NCBI GenBank assembly: GCA_963766295.1
Contig: CAVXYW010000001.1
Coordinates: forward strand, 372,001 to 436,000
Length of the DNA stretch: 64,000 nt
Source of the DNA: JBBDRJ01 sp963766295
GTDB taxonomy: Bacteria; Actinomycetota; JAICYB01
Reading direction: 5' to 3'
Part shown: positions 1-8,579 of the stretch, in pieces
How the letters are laid out: every line of letters begins with the position of its first letter
How positions within the stretch are numbered: the first letter of the stretch is position 1
The notes under the pieces: model-generated
What the model saw: the letters and a program-made list of their open reading frames with translations, nothing else
What the model was told of the DNA's origin: nothing
Databases searched by the model: none
Translations under genes and position numbers: made by a program

Positions 1-2
1 AA

Positions 3-749
3 CTGAACGCACTCGGGTTCGACTCCGGCAAGGATGACGGCATCTTCGGGATGGAGACCCACGACGCCTTGTACGACTTCCAGCGCAACGTTGCACTCCC
101 CGCCGACGGGATCGCCGGACACGAAACGTTCGAAGCACTCGACCGATTGCGCCGGCGGATCGGACCCGGTTCGAAGGCCGAGCTTCGTGAACGCATCGCC
201 CGCGAACAGTCACCCGGCCTCGAAGGAAGGACGGTGTTCCTCGACCCCGGACACGGCGGCTCAGACGCAGGCGTACTAACCGCGCCCGGCATCCCGGAGG
301 CGTATGTCGTCTACCGCGTTGCCGAAGCTGCGGCGGCACACCTGAGCCGCTTCGGTGCGAGTCCGGTTCTCTCGCGCGCCGTTCAGCAAGGTCCCGACGT
401 CGAGAGGAGATGCGAATCGGCCAACACAGCCGGCTCCGATCTCGCGATCTCTTTCCATCTTGCGTGCAGGACGGACCCCGGGCCGACGGTGGCTTTCTGG
501 TCGGTCGAAGGGACGCAGTCCACGATGGGCCGGGAGCTCGCCAACATCATCGGCGAGGCCTTACGTCCTCGACTGGGACGAACGCAGATCCTCGGACGCA
601 ACCTACCGTTCCTGCGCCAAACGCGCATGCCCGCGGTGATGGTCGACCTCGGAAGCGATGCCAACGATCAGCTGCTGGCCGAGGATCCATACCTCACGGC
701 GCTCGGCGATGCCGTAGCGGGAGGCGTCGAGCACTACTTCGCTAGTTAG
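3..749 (+). CDS. cwlM: N-acetylmuramoyl-L-alanine amidase, CwlM-like (5' truncated)
   Basis: This is the C-terminal part of an Amidase_3-family protein, whose enzymatic members cleave the amide bond between N-acetylmuramic acid and the stem peptide. The reading frame is open to the window edge, so the start lies outside. The first 45 codons look like a peptidoglycan-binding repeat (LNALGFDSG, then DALYDFQRN). The amidase domain begins at the zinc-binding segment FLDPGHGGSDAG near nt 240-270, followed by a Glu in GIPEAYVVYRV and a His in ISFHLA. Its position next to the parA/parB/rsmG block matches cwlM of mycobacteria, where the protein is a PknB substrate that regulates peptidoglycan synthesis. 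Whether this copy is secreted or cytoplasmic cannot be judged without the N-terminus. Confidence 0.85.
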   Translation: MNALGFDSGKDDGIFGMETHDALYDFQRNVALPADGIAGHETFEALDRLRRRIGPGSKAELRERIAREQSPGLEGRTVFLDPGHGGSDAGVLTAPGIPEAYVVYRVAEAAAAHLSRFGASPVLSRAVQQGPDVERRCESANTAGSDLAISFHLACRTDPGPTVAFWSVEGTQSTMGRELANIIGEALRPRLGRTQILGRNLPFLRQTRMPAVMVDLGSDANDQLLAEDPYLTALGDAVAGGVEHYFAS

Positions 750-785
750 CGCGCGCACGCCAAACGCGTCCCGCACAATGGATAC

Positions 786-2021
786 ATGCCGAACCCCGTA
801 GACCCCTATAGCGACCGCTACGCTCTACGCGCTGCGGGCATGACCGGTTCGGAGATCCGGGCTCTGTTCTCCGTGCTCGAGCGCCCGGAAATCATCTCGC
901 TGGCCGGGGGGAACACCGACACCGACATCGTGGCCCATCGGGTCGTCGACTGCGTAAGAGCGGTGCTCGAAAAGGATTCACGTGCGGCGCTGGGTTATGG
1001 CGCGGCCGGAGGGCACCTCGTTCTGCGCGAGCAGCTGTGCCGTCTCATGGCCACCCAGAACATCGAGGCCGAACCACACCAGCTCGTCGTGACCAACGGC
1101 GCCCAGCAAGCGCTCGAGTTCATGGCGAAAGTCTTCTGCGAGCCCGGCGATCTGATCCTGACCGAGGCACCCACCTATGTGGGAGCGCTAGGCGCCTTCA
1201 CATCGTTTCAGGCCGAGATGCAATCGGTGGAAACGGACGAGCACGGCATCATCCCCTCCTCGCTCTCCGAAAAGCTGGACGAGCTGGCGGCCGCGGGACG
1301 GCGCGCCAAGTTCCTCTACCTCGTTCCCACGTTCCAGAACCCGAGCGGCTACACACTCTCGGCGGAGCGTCGGCCGCAGGTCATCGAGATCTGCCAGCGC
1401 AGCGATGTCCTCATCGTCGAGGACGACCCGTACGCACAGATCCGTTTCGAAGGTGAGCCCGTTCCTCCACTACGCGCGTTGACCGACGAAGGGATCATCT
1501 ACCTCGGCACGCTTTCGAAGGTCTTCTCGCCCGGCATCCGCACAGGCTGGGTCCTCGCACCGGAGCACGTTCGCGAACGGCTCGTGCTTGCGAAGGAAGC
1601 GGCCGACCTGTGCTCTTCACCCTTCACTCAGCTCGTGGCAGCCGAATACTTGAGCTCTCCGCACATCGAGGAGGATCTCGAGATCGTCCGGAAGACATAC
1701 AAAGAGCGTCGTGATGCGATGCTCGATGCGATCGAGGTTCGCTTTCCTTCCGAGGCGCGCGTTACCGTGCCGGAAGGTGGACTCTTCTTGTGGCTCACAC
1801 TTCCCAAGCCGATCGATACGCAACGGATGCTCGCGCGCGCTCTCGACGAAGGCGTTGCGTACGTGCCCGGGACGGCGTTCTATCCGCGCAAGAAGGACGG
1901 GCGGACATCGATGCGTCTGAACTTCTCATACCCATCCGTCTCCAATATCGAAGAGGGGATCCGCCGTCTCGGCTCCGTCGTTAACGACGAGCTCGAGCTC
2001 GCCCGTTCTGTGGAGGGCTGA
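786..2021 (+). CDS. PLP-dependent class I/II aminotransferase
   Basis: The 411-residue protein is a fold-type I aminotransferase. Visible signatures are TNGAQQALE in the cofactor phosphate region, the substrate/PLP segment FQNPSGYTLS, the Asp of VEDDPYAQIRF, and the PLP-binding lysine in GTLSKVFSPGIRTGW (about Lys245). The family includes 2-aminoadipate and branched-chain or aromatic aminotransferases, and the sequence alone does not fix the substrate. The start is the ATG after a short gap from the amidase gene. The ddl gene begins one base after its stop codon, so the two are very likely co-transcribed. A link to cell-wall amino acids is possible from context but not shown. Confidence 0.85.
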   Translation: MPNPVDPYSDRYALRAAGMTGSEIRALFSVLERPEIISLAGGNTDTDIVAHRVVDCVRAVLEKDSRAALGYGAAGGHLVLREQLCRLMATQNIEAEPHQLVVTNGAQQALEFMAKVFCEPGDLILTEAPTYVGALGAFTSFQAEMQSVETDEHGIIPSSLSEKLDELAAAGRRAKFLYLVPTFQNPSGYTLSAERRPQVIEICQRSDVLIVEDDPYAQIRFEGEPVPPLRALTDEGIIYLGTLSKVFSPGIRTGWVLAPEHVRERLVLAKEAADLCSSPFTQLVAAEYLSSPHIEEDLEIVRKTYKERRDAMLDAIEVRFPSEARVTVPEGGLFLWLTLPKPIDTQRMLARALDEGVAYVPGTAFYPRKKDGRTSMRLNFSYPSVSNIEEGIRRLGSVVNDELELARSVEG

Positions 2022-2022
2022 C

Positions 2023-2964
2023 GTGGCCAAAGTTGCGGTTGTTCGCGGTGGGCGTTCGCTAGAGCGAGAGTTCTCCTTGCGTTCCGGTCATCACGTTGCG
2101 ACGGCACTGCGTCATGGCGGACACGATGTGATCGAACTGGACGTTGATCAGGACCTGTCGAAGTCGCTCGTTTCCGTAGACGTTGCGTTCATCGCATTGC
2201 ACGGCCGAGACGGCGAGGACGGGACCGTCCAGCTCACATGCGAAGCGCTCGGCGTCCCTTATACGGGATCGGCACCGCTCACCTGCCGGCTGTGCTTCGA
2301 CAAGGGTCTGGCCAAGGGCATCCTCCACCGGGCCGGCCTGCCTACCCCACCGGGGTATGTTCTCTCAGCCGAAGCAGTGCGCCATATGGGGGCCGGTACC
2401 GCCCTAAGGAAGGCGGCAGAGCGGCTCGGCTACCCCTTGGCCGTCAAGCCCGCCGCTCAGGGAAGTGCATTGGGACTCAGTGTCGTTGCCGACCCCGAGG
2501 GGCTGTCCGAAGCGGCAATGGGAGCGCTCAACCACGGCGACCGGCTGTTGCTCGAGCGGTTCGTTTCGGGCCCCGAGATATCGATCCCCGTTAAAGGCCT
2601 TGATCTCGATCCCCTGCCCGCCGTCGAGATCCGCACCAAAGAAGGTGTGTACGACTTCGAAACGCGTGTAAGTCCCGGTATGTACGAATACATCTGTCCG
2701 GCAACGAGCGCGGCCGATCAGATACCGGCCGCTCAAAAGATCGCGTCCGAAGCTTGTCGCGTTCTCGGGATTCGAGACTTCGCGCGCGTCGATATGCGCA
2801 TCGGTGACGACGGTCCGACGATCTTGGACGTGAAGACGTGTCCGGGATTGACGGAAACGTCGACGGTTCCTCTTGCCGTTGCGCAAAGCGGCTCGAGCTT
2901 CGACGCCTTCGCAGGCAATTTGATCGAAGCCGCGCTAACACGCGCACCAACTGCGCGCGCGTAG
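2023..2964 (+). CDS. ddl: D-alanine--D-alanine ligase family ATP-grasp protein
   Basis: The 313-residue protein has the D-Ala-D-Ala ligase layout: an N-terminal segment VVRGGRSLEREFSL, the HGRDGEDGTVQ loop, the central LGVPYTGS segment followed by FDKGLAK, and the ATP-grasp core with KPAAQGSALGL and a C-terminal RVDMRIGDDGPTILDVKTCPGLT. The enzyme makes the D-Ala-D-Ala dipeptide of peptidoglycan in the cytoplasm. It starts with GTG one base after the aminotransferase stop. The usual Asn of the metal site (…EINT/N.PG) appears as DVKTCPG here, with Lys and Thr where Asn is common, so a variant substrate is possible. Family assignment is firm; exact D-Ala specificity is not. Confidence 0.82.
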   Translation: MAKVAVVRGGRSLEREFSLRSGHHVATALRHGGHDVIELDVDQDLSKSLVSVDVAFIALHGRDGEDGTVQLTCEALGVPYTGSAPLTCRLCFDKGLAKGILHRAGLPTPPGYVLSAEAVRHMGAGTALRKAAERLGYPLAVKPAAQGSALGLSVVADPEGLSEAAMGALNHGDRLLLERFVSGPEISIPVKGLDLDPLPAVEIRTKEGVYDFETRVSPGMYEYICPATSAADQIPAAQKIASEACRVLGIRDFARVDMRIGDDGPTILDVKTCPGLTETSTVPLAVAQSGSSFDAFAGNLIEAALTRAPTARA

Positions 2965-3030
2965 GCGCCTACCGCGGAGCGAAGCGCTGCGGCAGCACTG
3001 CTCGGGTCGGAGAAGCCGACACCGAGCTGG

Positions 3031-3897
3031 CTACTCGTAGCCGAGTAGCAGCTCCACTATGCGATGAAGGTCGTCGCGCGATCCGAAAGCGATCGAGATA
3101 CGTCCGCGGCCGCGGCCGGATTCGATCCGCACTTCCGTGCTCAGGTGATCTGCGAGCGACTCTTCCAGATCGGGGAATCGCCGCTTCCGCGTTTCACGCT
3201 CCGTCGTCGGTTGCGCCGACTCGACTTCGCGTGCGATCTCTTCGATCTGGCGGACGGTTAGACCACGTTCAACAGCACGGCGCGCGGTCGCAAGCTGTTT
3301 GTCCGGATCCTTTATGCCGAGCAACGCGCGAGCGTGTCCTGCTTGCAGGTGACCTTCGTCCATGAACGTCTTGATCTCTTCGGGAAGCTCCAGCAAACGC
3401 AGCGTGTTCGTCACGTGCACGCGGCTCTTGCCGACACGTCGCGCAACGTCCTCCTGCGTTAGCTCGAAAAGCTCGACCAGGTTCCGGTAGGCAACTCCCT
3501 CCTCGAGGGGGCCGAGGTCGGCGCGCTGGACGTTCTCCACCAACGCTTGCTCCAGAGCCTGGCGATCGTCGACCTGGCGGATTATCGCCGGCACCTTTGT
3601 CGCACCGGCGAGCTTTGACGCGCGCAAGCGCCGCTCTCCGACGAGCAGCTCGAAGCCGCCCTGCGTGCGGGGACGAACAACAACGGGCTGCAGCACACCT
3701 TGTTCGCGGATCGAGGATGCGAGCTCGTCGAGGTCCTCCTGGCGGAAGACCGTTCGCGGCTGACGAGGGTTCGGATGTATCTCCTCTACGGGAATCTCTT
3801 GGAGGCCGGCCGCTTGAGCCTGTCCGGGAGCGACCGCGACGTCGGCGCCCGGAAGCAGAGCGCTCAGTCCCCGGCCCAGTCCTGACCTCTTCGTCAT
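3031..3897 (-). CDS. parB: chromosome partitioning protein ParB
   Basis: ParB is the CTP-dependent clamp that loads at parS sites near the origin and works with ParA in chromosome segregation. The 288-residue product starts MTKRSGLGRGLSALLPG, the usual ParB N-terminus. It has the conserved ParB box (NPRQPR, then GERRLRAS), the helix-turn-helix region (LTQEDVARRVGKSRVHVTNTLRLLELP), and a C-terminal dimerisation tail ending ELLLGYE. An open frame runs further upstream, but this ATG follows a GGGAGG ribosome site and overlaps the parA stop by four bases (ATGA), so the longer start is rejected. Two parS-like sites lie about 1.5 kb away in rsmG. Confidence 0.95.
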   Translation of the reverse strand: MTKRSGLGRGLSALLPGADVAVAPGQAQAAGLQEIPVEEIHPNPRQPRTVFRQEDLDELASSIREQGVLQPVVVRPRTQGGFELLVGERRLRASKLAGATKVPAIIRQVDDRQALEQALVENVQRADLGPLEEGVAYRNLVELFELTQEDVARRVGKSRVHVTNTLRLLELPEEIKTFMDEGHLQAGHARALLGIKDPDKQLATARRAVERGLTVRQIEEIAREVESAQPTTERETRKRRFPDLEESLADHLSTEVRIESGRGRGRISIAFGSRDDLHRIVELLLGYE

Positions 3898-4709
3898 GCT
3901 GCTCCCTCCCCAGTACTCTCGGTGCCATTTCCACCACTCTGTGTGTCCGGTCCACCCAGAACCCGATGATTGAACTCCTCGGCCAGCCATACGTAGGCCT
4001 TCGAACCGCGCGCCGAAGGCTCGTAGACGACGGCCGGCTGACCGTAAGAAGGTGCCTCGGAAAGGCGGACGCTGCGCGGAACGATCGTGGAAAACACCTG
4101 GTCACCGAAGTGCGTTCGGACCTCGCGCGCTACCTCCTCGGACAGTTTCGTCCGGGCGTCGTACATGGTGAGGACGATCCCGACGATGGACAGCGATGCG
4201 TTTAGGCCCGTTCGGACGATGTCCACGTTCCGCAGAAGCTGACCAAGGCCTTCCAGGGCGTAGTACTCGCACTGGATCGGGACGAGAACACCGTCCGCGG
4301 CCGTCATTGCATTCACCGTGAGCAAACCGAGGGATGGAGGGCAATCGATGAAGATCACGTCGTAGGGCTCGAGCCGGTCGAGAACGCCCTTGAGCTTGGT
4401 TTCACGCGCCAGGGCCGAGACGAGCTCGAGCTCGGCTCCGGCCAGATCGATGGTCGAGGGGAGTATGAACAGATTCGGCCAGGCGGTCTCCCGGACTATG
4501 GGACGAGGATCCGCGCCGGAAACCAGGCAGTCGTAGATCGTGGAGTCCAAGGAGCGGTGATCGATGCCCACGCCGGTGGTGGCGTTGGCCTGGGGGTCCA
4601 GATCGACGATCAGCACGCGCCGGCCGAGCGCGGCCAAAGAAGCGGCCAAGTTGATGGCCGTTGTGGTCTTCCCCACGCCGCCCTTCTGGTTGGCGACGGC
4701 TACACGCAT
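3894..4709 (-). CDS. parA: chromosome partitioning ATPase ParA
   Basis: The 271-residue product is a deviant Walker-A ATPase: MRVAVANQKGGVGKTTTAIN at the start, then DLDPQANATTG and the Walker B-like FIDCPPSLGLLTVNAM. ParA binds DNA non-specifically as an ATP dimer and moves ParB-parS complexes. An upstream GTG at 4730 is in frame, but the ATG at 4709 has a GGGGAG ribosome site six bases away and gives the usual ParA N-terminus, so it is preferred. Its stop overlaps the parB start by four bases, showing tight coupling. Confidence 0.95.
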   Translation of the reverse strand: MRVAVANQKGGVGKTTTAINLAASLAALGRRVLIVDLDPQANATTGVGIDHRSLDSTIYDCLVSGADPRPIVRETAWPNLFILPSTIDLAGAELELVSALARETKLKGVLDRLEPYDVIFIDCPPSLGLLTVNAMTAADGVLVPIQCEYYALEGLGQLLRNVDIVRTGLNASLSIVGIVLTMYDARTKLSEEVAREVRTHFGDQVFSTIVPRSVRLSEAPSYGQPAVVYEPSARGSKAYVWLAEEFNHRVLGGPDTQSGGNGTESTGEGAA

Positions 4710-4765
4710 ATCATTCTCCCCACTAGCCACACTAAGTAACAGTACCTATCAGACGCCACAGCCAC

Positions 4766-5551
4766 CTAGCCGAGGGGGCGCCGGCCAGGCACACCCGTAC
4801 GGCGAGGGTAGCGATCGTCCGTTGGGACTACCTTCGGCACGACCATCACCAATCTTGACTCATCGTGTGCCGACAATCCAGTCCGGGCGGAGGATTCGGC
4901 GCCACCGGCCGGAGGCGAGACCTCCAAGTCGGGTGGGAGGGGAAGATCTTCATAAGACGGCGGTCCGCCACCCAACTCGACGGCGACTCGCGCCAGGGTG
5001 GACCGAACTTCTTCCAGCCCATGGCGATGCTGGGTCGCGGCCAACACAACGGTTCCTCCCTGCGCCGCCAGCGGCAGGCACAGCTCCAGCGCGACAGCCG
5101 GCGCCGCCAGCGCTCTGGCAACGACCGATCCCGCTATCTCACGAAGCGGCCCTCGGCCTGCGTCTTCCGCCCGCGCCTGCTGAGCCGTCACATGCGTCAG
5201 ACGTAGGCGCTTGATCAGGCTCCGCACGAACGCAACACGCCGCTCTTGTGCGTCCAGCAGGATTACTTCGTGATCCACGATGCACGCGAGTGGCAGCCCG
5301 GGAAGTCCCGCGCCGGAACCTACATCCACAGTTGGTCCACCGCTGTTGATAAAGGGGACCAGGCCGCAGGACTCAAGCACATGGCGCGTCAGTACCCTCT
5401 CAGACTCATTCGGCCCGAGCATTCCACGTGAAACACCCTCCTCCCGAAGGATCTCGGTAAGCGCAAGGAGCCGCTCCACGCGAGGTTCGAAAGGCTGCGC
5501 AACGCCCAGAACCTCGAGATATCCGGCGATCGCTGTTTCACGTGCTACCAT
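4766..5551 (-). CDS. rsmG: 16S rRNA (guanine-N7)-methyltransferase RsmG
   Basis: RsmG (GidB) methylates N7 of G527 in the 530 loop of 16S rRNA using S-adenosylmethionine. The 261-residue protein has the SAM-binding motif VDVGSGAGLPGLPLA, the acidic ligand segment VILLDAQERRVAFV, and the family segment NESERVLTRHVLES upstream. The ATG at 5551 (MVARETAIAGYLE) is chosen over a GTG 42 bases upstream because it gives a normal length. The last 50 or so residues after PSYEDLPLP are longer than in many homologues and proline/arginine-rich. The gene sits upstream of parA in the same orientation, as in most actinobacteria, and its 5' part carries two parS-like sites. Confidence 0.93.
   Translation of the reverse strand: MVARETAIAGYLEVLGVAQPFEPRVERLLALTEILREEGVSRGMLGPNESERVLTRHVLESCGLVPFINSGGPTVDVGSGAGLPGLPLACIVDHEVILLDAQERRVAFVRSLIKRLRLTHVTAQQARAEDAGRGPLREIAGSVVARALAAPAVALELCLPLAAQGGTVVLAATQHRHGLEEVRSTLARVAVELGGGPPSYEDLPLPPDLEVSPPAGGAESSARTGLSAHDESRLVMVVPKVVPTDDRYPRRTGVPGRRPLG
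5420..5435 (+). promoter_or_regulatory. parS-like ParB binding site
   Basis: CATTCCACGTGAAACA matches 14 of 16 positions of the parS consensus TGTTNCACGTGAAACA. It lies within the rsmG coding sequence, close to parAB, where parS sites are usually found. Confidence 0.75.
5534..5549 (+). promoter_or_regulatory. second parS-like site
   Basis: TGTTTCACGTGCTACC has a perfect left half-site and CACGTG core and a degenerate right half (13 of 16 to the parS consensus). It is 114 bases from the first site and overlaps the first codons of rsmG. Confidence 0.55.
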
Positions 5552-5595
5552 ACGGTGTAACAACACCCCCTGGTCATGTGCCCTAAATAACACTG

Positions 5596-5934
5596 ATGGA
5601 AGACGAATTCGACCTTGGCTTCCTCATGGGCGTCCTCATCGGCGAGGGCAGCTTCGGGGGCGATGGGCGCCAACCCTCGATCACCGTCCGGATGCATACG
5701 CGTCACGAGACGATGTTCCGCCGCCTGCTCGAGATCGTTCCGGGCTCCCGTCTGTACGGGCCGTATCACCATTCCGGCCGATCGTACTTTCAGTGGATCC
5801 TCCGCGGCCCCGCTCTCCGGCGGATTCTGCCGATACTCGACCGTCGGCTCACCCCCGCTTTGGATGCCCACGCGAGCGAGCGCTACGTACAGATGAAACA
5901 GCGCTATGCCCGGGCGTTGCGCCGTCCGCTCTGA
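5596..5934 (+). CDS. small LAGLIDADG-like domain protein
   Basis: The 112-residue product starts MEDEFDLGFLMGVLIGEGSFGG. The segment LGFLMGVLIGEGSF resembles the helix-turn of a LAGLIDADG motif, with an acidic residue at the active-site position, and the rest (ITVRMHTRHETMFRRLLEIV, then a Tyr/Trp-rich strand) fits one half of that fold. A single motif implies a homodimer. Nothing indicates an intron or intein around it, so it may be a domesticated DNA-binding or nuclease protein. It is divergent from rsmG with only 44 bases between. The family call rests on one motif and needs a profile search. Confidence 0.5.
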   Translation: MEDEFDLGFLMGVLIGEGSFGGDGRQPSITVRMHTRHETMFRRLLEIVPGSRLYGPYHHSGRSYFQWILRGPALRRILPILDRRLTPALDAHASERYVQMKQRYARALRRPL

Positions 5935-5954
5935 CGCGACGACACTAAGGCGCC

Positions 5955-6830
5955 GTGGCCCCAGCCATCCTTATCACCGGAGCGTCAACAGGGATCGGTC
6001 GCGCATGCGCCCTCCACCTGGCTGCGCGGGGGAACACCGTCTACGCCGGCGTCCGCAGGCAGGCCGACGCCGATAGCCTGGGCGCCGAGGCCCGAGGGCA
6101 TGCCCTCAAGCCCATCACCTTGGACGTCACCGACGAGTCGGGGATCGAAGCCGCCGTCGAGGCTCTCAGCGCCGAGCTCGGCGATAACGGCTTGGCGGGC
6201 CTCGTCAACAACGCCGGGGTCGCCCTGGGCGGACCGATCGAATACCTGCCCATCGAAACGTGGCGAACCCAGCTCGAGGTCAACGTCATCGGACAGGTCG
6301 CCGTTACGAAGGCATTCATGCCCCTTATCCGTTTGGGGAAGGGCCGCATCCTGTTCATCGGCTCGGCCGGAGGTCGCGTCGGTACGCCGATGATGGGCCC
6401 CTACAACGCTTCCAAGTTCGCCTTGGAAGGAATCGCCGAAGCCTTTCGCGAGGAACTTCGTCCCTGGGGGCTAAAGGTGGTTCTCATAGAGCCCGGCGCG
6501 ATCAAGACGAACATCTGGGACAAGGGACGAGAACAGGCCGACGAACTTGAACAAAGCCTCGGTCCTGAAGCGAACGAAAGATACGGCGCGCTCTACAAAG
6601 CTTTGCGCAAACTCGTCGACCGACAAGACCGATCAGGTATCGCTCCGGAGCGCGTTGCCAAGGTCGTCGAGCGGGCGCTGTTCTCAGCGAACCCACGTGC
6701 TCGCTATCTGATCGGACCGGATGCCAAAGCGATGGGCGTTGTCGCCCGAGCCCTACCGGACCGCGCAAAGGACGCGCTTATGCGCCGAGCAAGTGGATTG
6801 AACGTACCGATGCAAGAACCGCGTAACTAA
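5955..6830 (+). CDS. short-chain dehydrogenase/reductase (SDR)
   Basis: The 291-residue protein is a classical SDR: the nucleotide-binding TGASTGIGRACALHL, the structural NNAGVAL, the catalytic Ser in FIGSAGGR, and the YxxxK pair in GPYNASKFALEG. It should catalyse NAD(P)-dependent oxidation or reduction of a hydroxyl or carbonyl; the substrate cannot be told. The start is GTG 20 bases after the upstream small gene. Its stop is three bases from the jag stop, so the two genes converge. It is an accessory gene inside the otherwise conserved rsmG-jag interval. Confidence 0.88.
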   Translation: MAPAILITGASTGIGRACALHLAARGNTVYAGVRRQADADSLGAEARGHALKPITLDVTDESGIEAAVEALSAELGDNGLAGLVNNAGVALGGPIEYLPIETWRTQLEVNVIGQVAVTKAFMPLIRLGKGRILFIGSAGGRVGTPMMGPYNASKFALEGIAEAFREELRPWGLKVVLIEPGAIKTNIWDKGREQADELEQSLGPEANERYGALYKALRKLVDRQDRSGIAPERVAKVVERALFSANPRARYLIGPDAKAMGVVARALPDRAKDALMRRASGLNVPMQEPRN

Positions 6831-6833
6831 CGA

Positions 6834-7664
6834 CTAGCGGTTGCCGTCGGGCTCGTCTTCTTCGCTCACGACGTCTGCGCGATTACCGTCCGGTTCGGCT
6901 TCACGAGGAGCACGACCTCTTCCGCGTCCACCGCGTCCGCGGCCGCGATTGTTGTCGTTCCTTCCACGTCCGCCGCGTCCTCCGCCGCCACCGCGTTCGT
7001 TTCCTTCACGTCCACCTGGACGGCGACGGCGCTCCCAATAACCTTCGACATCGACAACCAGCGCTTGGCGAGTTTTCAATCGTCGCTGGACTCCCGCACG
7101 AACGAGTTCCTGCAACGCCTCCAGCGTTGTACCGCTGCGTCCGATGAGGATCCCCATCTCTTCACCGGAGATCTCGACGTAAACGGTGCCGCCGGCCACG
7201 CGCGTGTTCACATCGCCGTCGAGTCCCATGCGCTCGAGGATTCCGCGAACGATCTCGCCACCCAATTCCGCTGCTTGTTCCTGTCGTTCCGACAACGAGA
7301 TCTTGCTTTCGTCGTCGTCGTCCTCGGAGAACTCGGGTTGTTCAGCGACGACTTCGACACTAGAGGGCACTTCATCTCTAGACGATCGCTCCGGTCTAGG
7401 CGATCGTTCCGGCGCGGTTGTTTGCGTAGTCGCGCTTTCGTCGCGCGCCGGTGTTATGTCGTCGCGAAATGCATGGCGCACGTCGGCGGCTTCGGTCTTC
7501 GGTCGCACACGAACGATGGCCGGCTCGCCGCCCAATCCGAACAGACCTTTCGCGCCTTCGCTAACTACTTCGATGTCGAGGGCGTCTGTAGGCAGTCCGG
7601 TTTCGGACACAGCGGCGTTCTGCGCCTCCTCGACTGTGCGTCCTTCTTTGGTGATCCAAGGCAT
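6834..7664 (-). CDS. jag: Jag/KhpB-like RNA-binding protein with RG-rich tail and no R3H domain
   Basis: The 276-residue protein starts with the Jag_N domain (MPWITKEGRTVEEAQNAAV, KGLFGLGGEPAIVRV, residues 1-55). A disordered acidic/Ser-rich linker (about 56-135) and a KH domain (about 137-208, GxxG as IGRSG) follow, up to LVVDVEGYWERR. Jag/KhpB normally continues into an R3H domain. Here residues 213-252 are instead Gly/Arg-rich with many RG and GRG repeats, then an acidic end containing EPDGNR twice. KhpB proteins bind RNA and influence cell division and envelope synthesis. The position downstream of yidC is standard. I saw no R3H-coding remnant in the other frames of this short interval. 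Confidence 0.88.
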   Translation of the reverse strand: MPWITKEGRTVEEAQNAAVSETGLPTDALDIEVVSEGAKGLFGLGGEPAIVRVRPKTEAADVRHAFRDDITPARDESATTQTTAPERSPRPERSSRDEVPSSVEVVAEQPEFSEDDDDESKISLSERQEQAAELGGEIVRGILERMGLDGDVNTRVAGGTVYVEISGEEMGILIGRSGTTLEALQELVRAGVQRRLKTRQALVVDVEGYWERRRRPGGREGNERGGGGGRGGRGRNDNNRGRGRGGRGRGRAPREAEPDGNRADVVSEEDEPDGNR

Positions 7665-7691
7665 CTTGAATTAGGCTCCTGAGCTGGGGTT

Positions 7692-8579
7692 TTAGCGCCT
7701 GCGCTTCTTCTTCTTGCGCCTTCTGCGAGCCCGCTTCTCGGCGATATCGCGGCGCTGGCTAGCGAAGTCCGGAGTCGAACCTCCGGCGAGCGCCGGTGTT
7801 GTCGAAGCCGCGGCCGGAGGTACATCGGGAACGCGTTGCGGGACCTTCTCTTTCTCTTTCAACGGCTTCTTCTTCGACGGCTTCGTCGAAGAAGAAGAGC
7901 CGAAGGGCCACAAAGGACGCCACCACGGCTGACCAACTCGCATGTCGCGCGTCATGATGATTTGCTGCACGAGTTGGTACGTACTCTGCGTCGCCCAGTA
8001 GAGAACGAGCGCTGCTGGGAATCCCATGAACAAGAAGATGAACATCAACGGCATCAGCATCTGCAGCCGGCGCTGCTGATCGGTTTGACCGGGGTTGAGC
8101 TGACGCGTGCTGAGCAACTGCGCGGCAGTCATGAGCGCGATCAGCAGCCACCCACCGACCGCGGAGTTCGCTTTGTCGGTCAAGTCCACGAGAAAGAACG
8201 GCATACCGCCCGCTGGCTTGAGCTCCCGGATCGCGTAATACATCGCGATGAACACAGGCATCTGCGCGATCATCGGAAGACACGCGGCGTAGGGGTTTAC
8301 GCCTTCGCGCTGGTACAGCGCCATCATCTCCTGCGTCATCTTCTGTCGATCGGTCTTGAACTTCTGACGCAGTCGCGCAACTTCGGGTTGCAACCGTTGC
8401 TGCTCGCGCATCGAACGGATCTGCTTGATCGCCAACGGCAACAACAACGAGCGGACGATGATCGTCAGGGTGATGATCGCGGCCGCCCACCGGTAGTCGC
8501 CGAGGAACGAATAAACATCCGCTATCGCGGAAAGGCCGTCCTTGAAGTAGCCGACGAATTGATTCCAGATGTTGCTCAT
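7692..8579 (-). CDS. yidC: membrane protein insertase YidC
   Basis: YidC inserts and folds membrane proteins, alone or with SecYEG. The 295-residue product is the short actinobacterial type. It has an N-terminal transmembrane region (YRWAAAIITLTIIVRSLLLPLAIKQI), the cytoplasmic coiled segment rich in Gln, Arg and Lys (MREQQRLQPEVARL to MMALYQREGVNP), then further membrane segments (LPMIAQMPVFIAMYYAI, GGWLLIALMTAAQLL, LMPLMFIFLFMGFPAALVLYWATQS). The C-terminus is a long basic tail ending RARRRRKKKKRRR, likely to contact the ribosome. The start overlaps the yidD stop by four bases. Confidence 0.95.
   Translation of the reverse strand: MSNIWNQFVGYFKDGLSAIADVYSFLGDYRWAAAIITLTIIVRSLLLPLAIKQIRSMREQQRLQPEVARLRQKFKTDRQKMTQEMMALYQREGVNPYAACLPMIAQMPVFIAMYYAIRELKPAGGMPFFLVDLTDKANSAVGGWLLIALMTAAQLLSTRQLNPGQTDQQRRLQMLMPLMFIFLFMGFPAALVLYWATQSTYQLVQQIIMTRDMRVGQPWWRPLWPFGSSSSTKPSKKKPLKEKEKVPQRVPDVPPAAASTTPALAGGSTPDFASQRRDIAEKRARRRRKKKKRRR

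Noticed and set aside
3898..3990. A 31-residue N-terminal extension of ParB
   Set aside because: The internal ATG gives the standard ParB start with a good ribosome site and a four-base overlap with parA.
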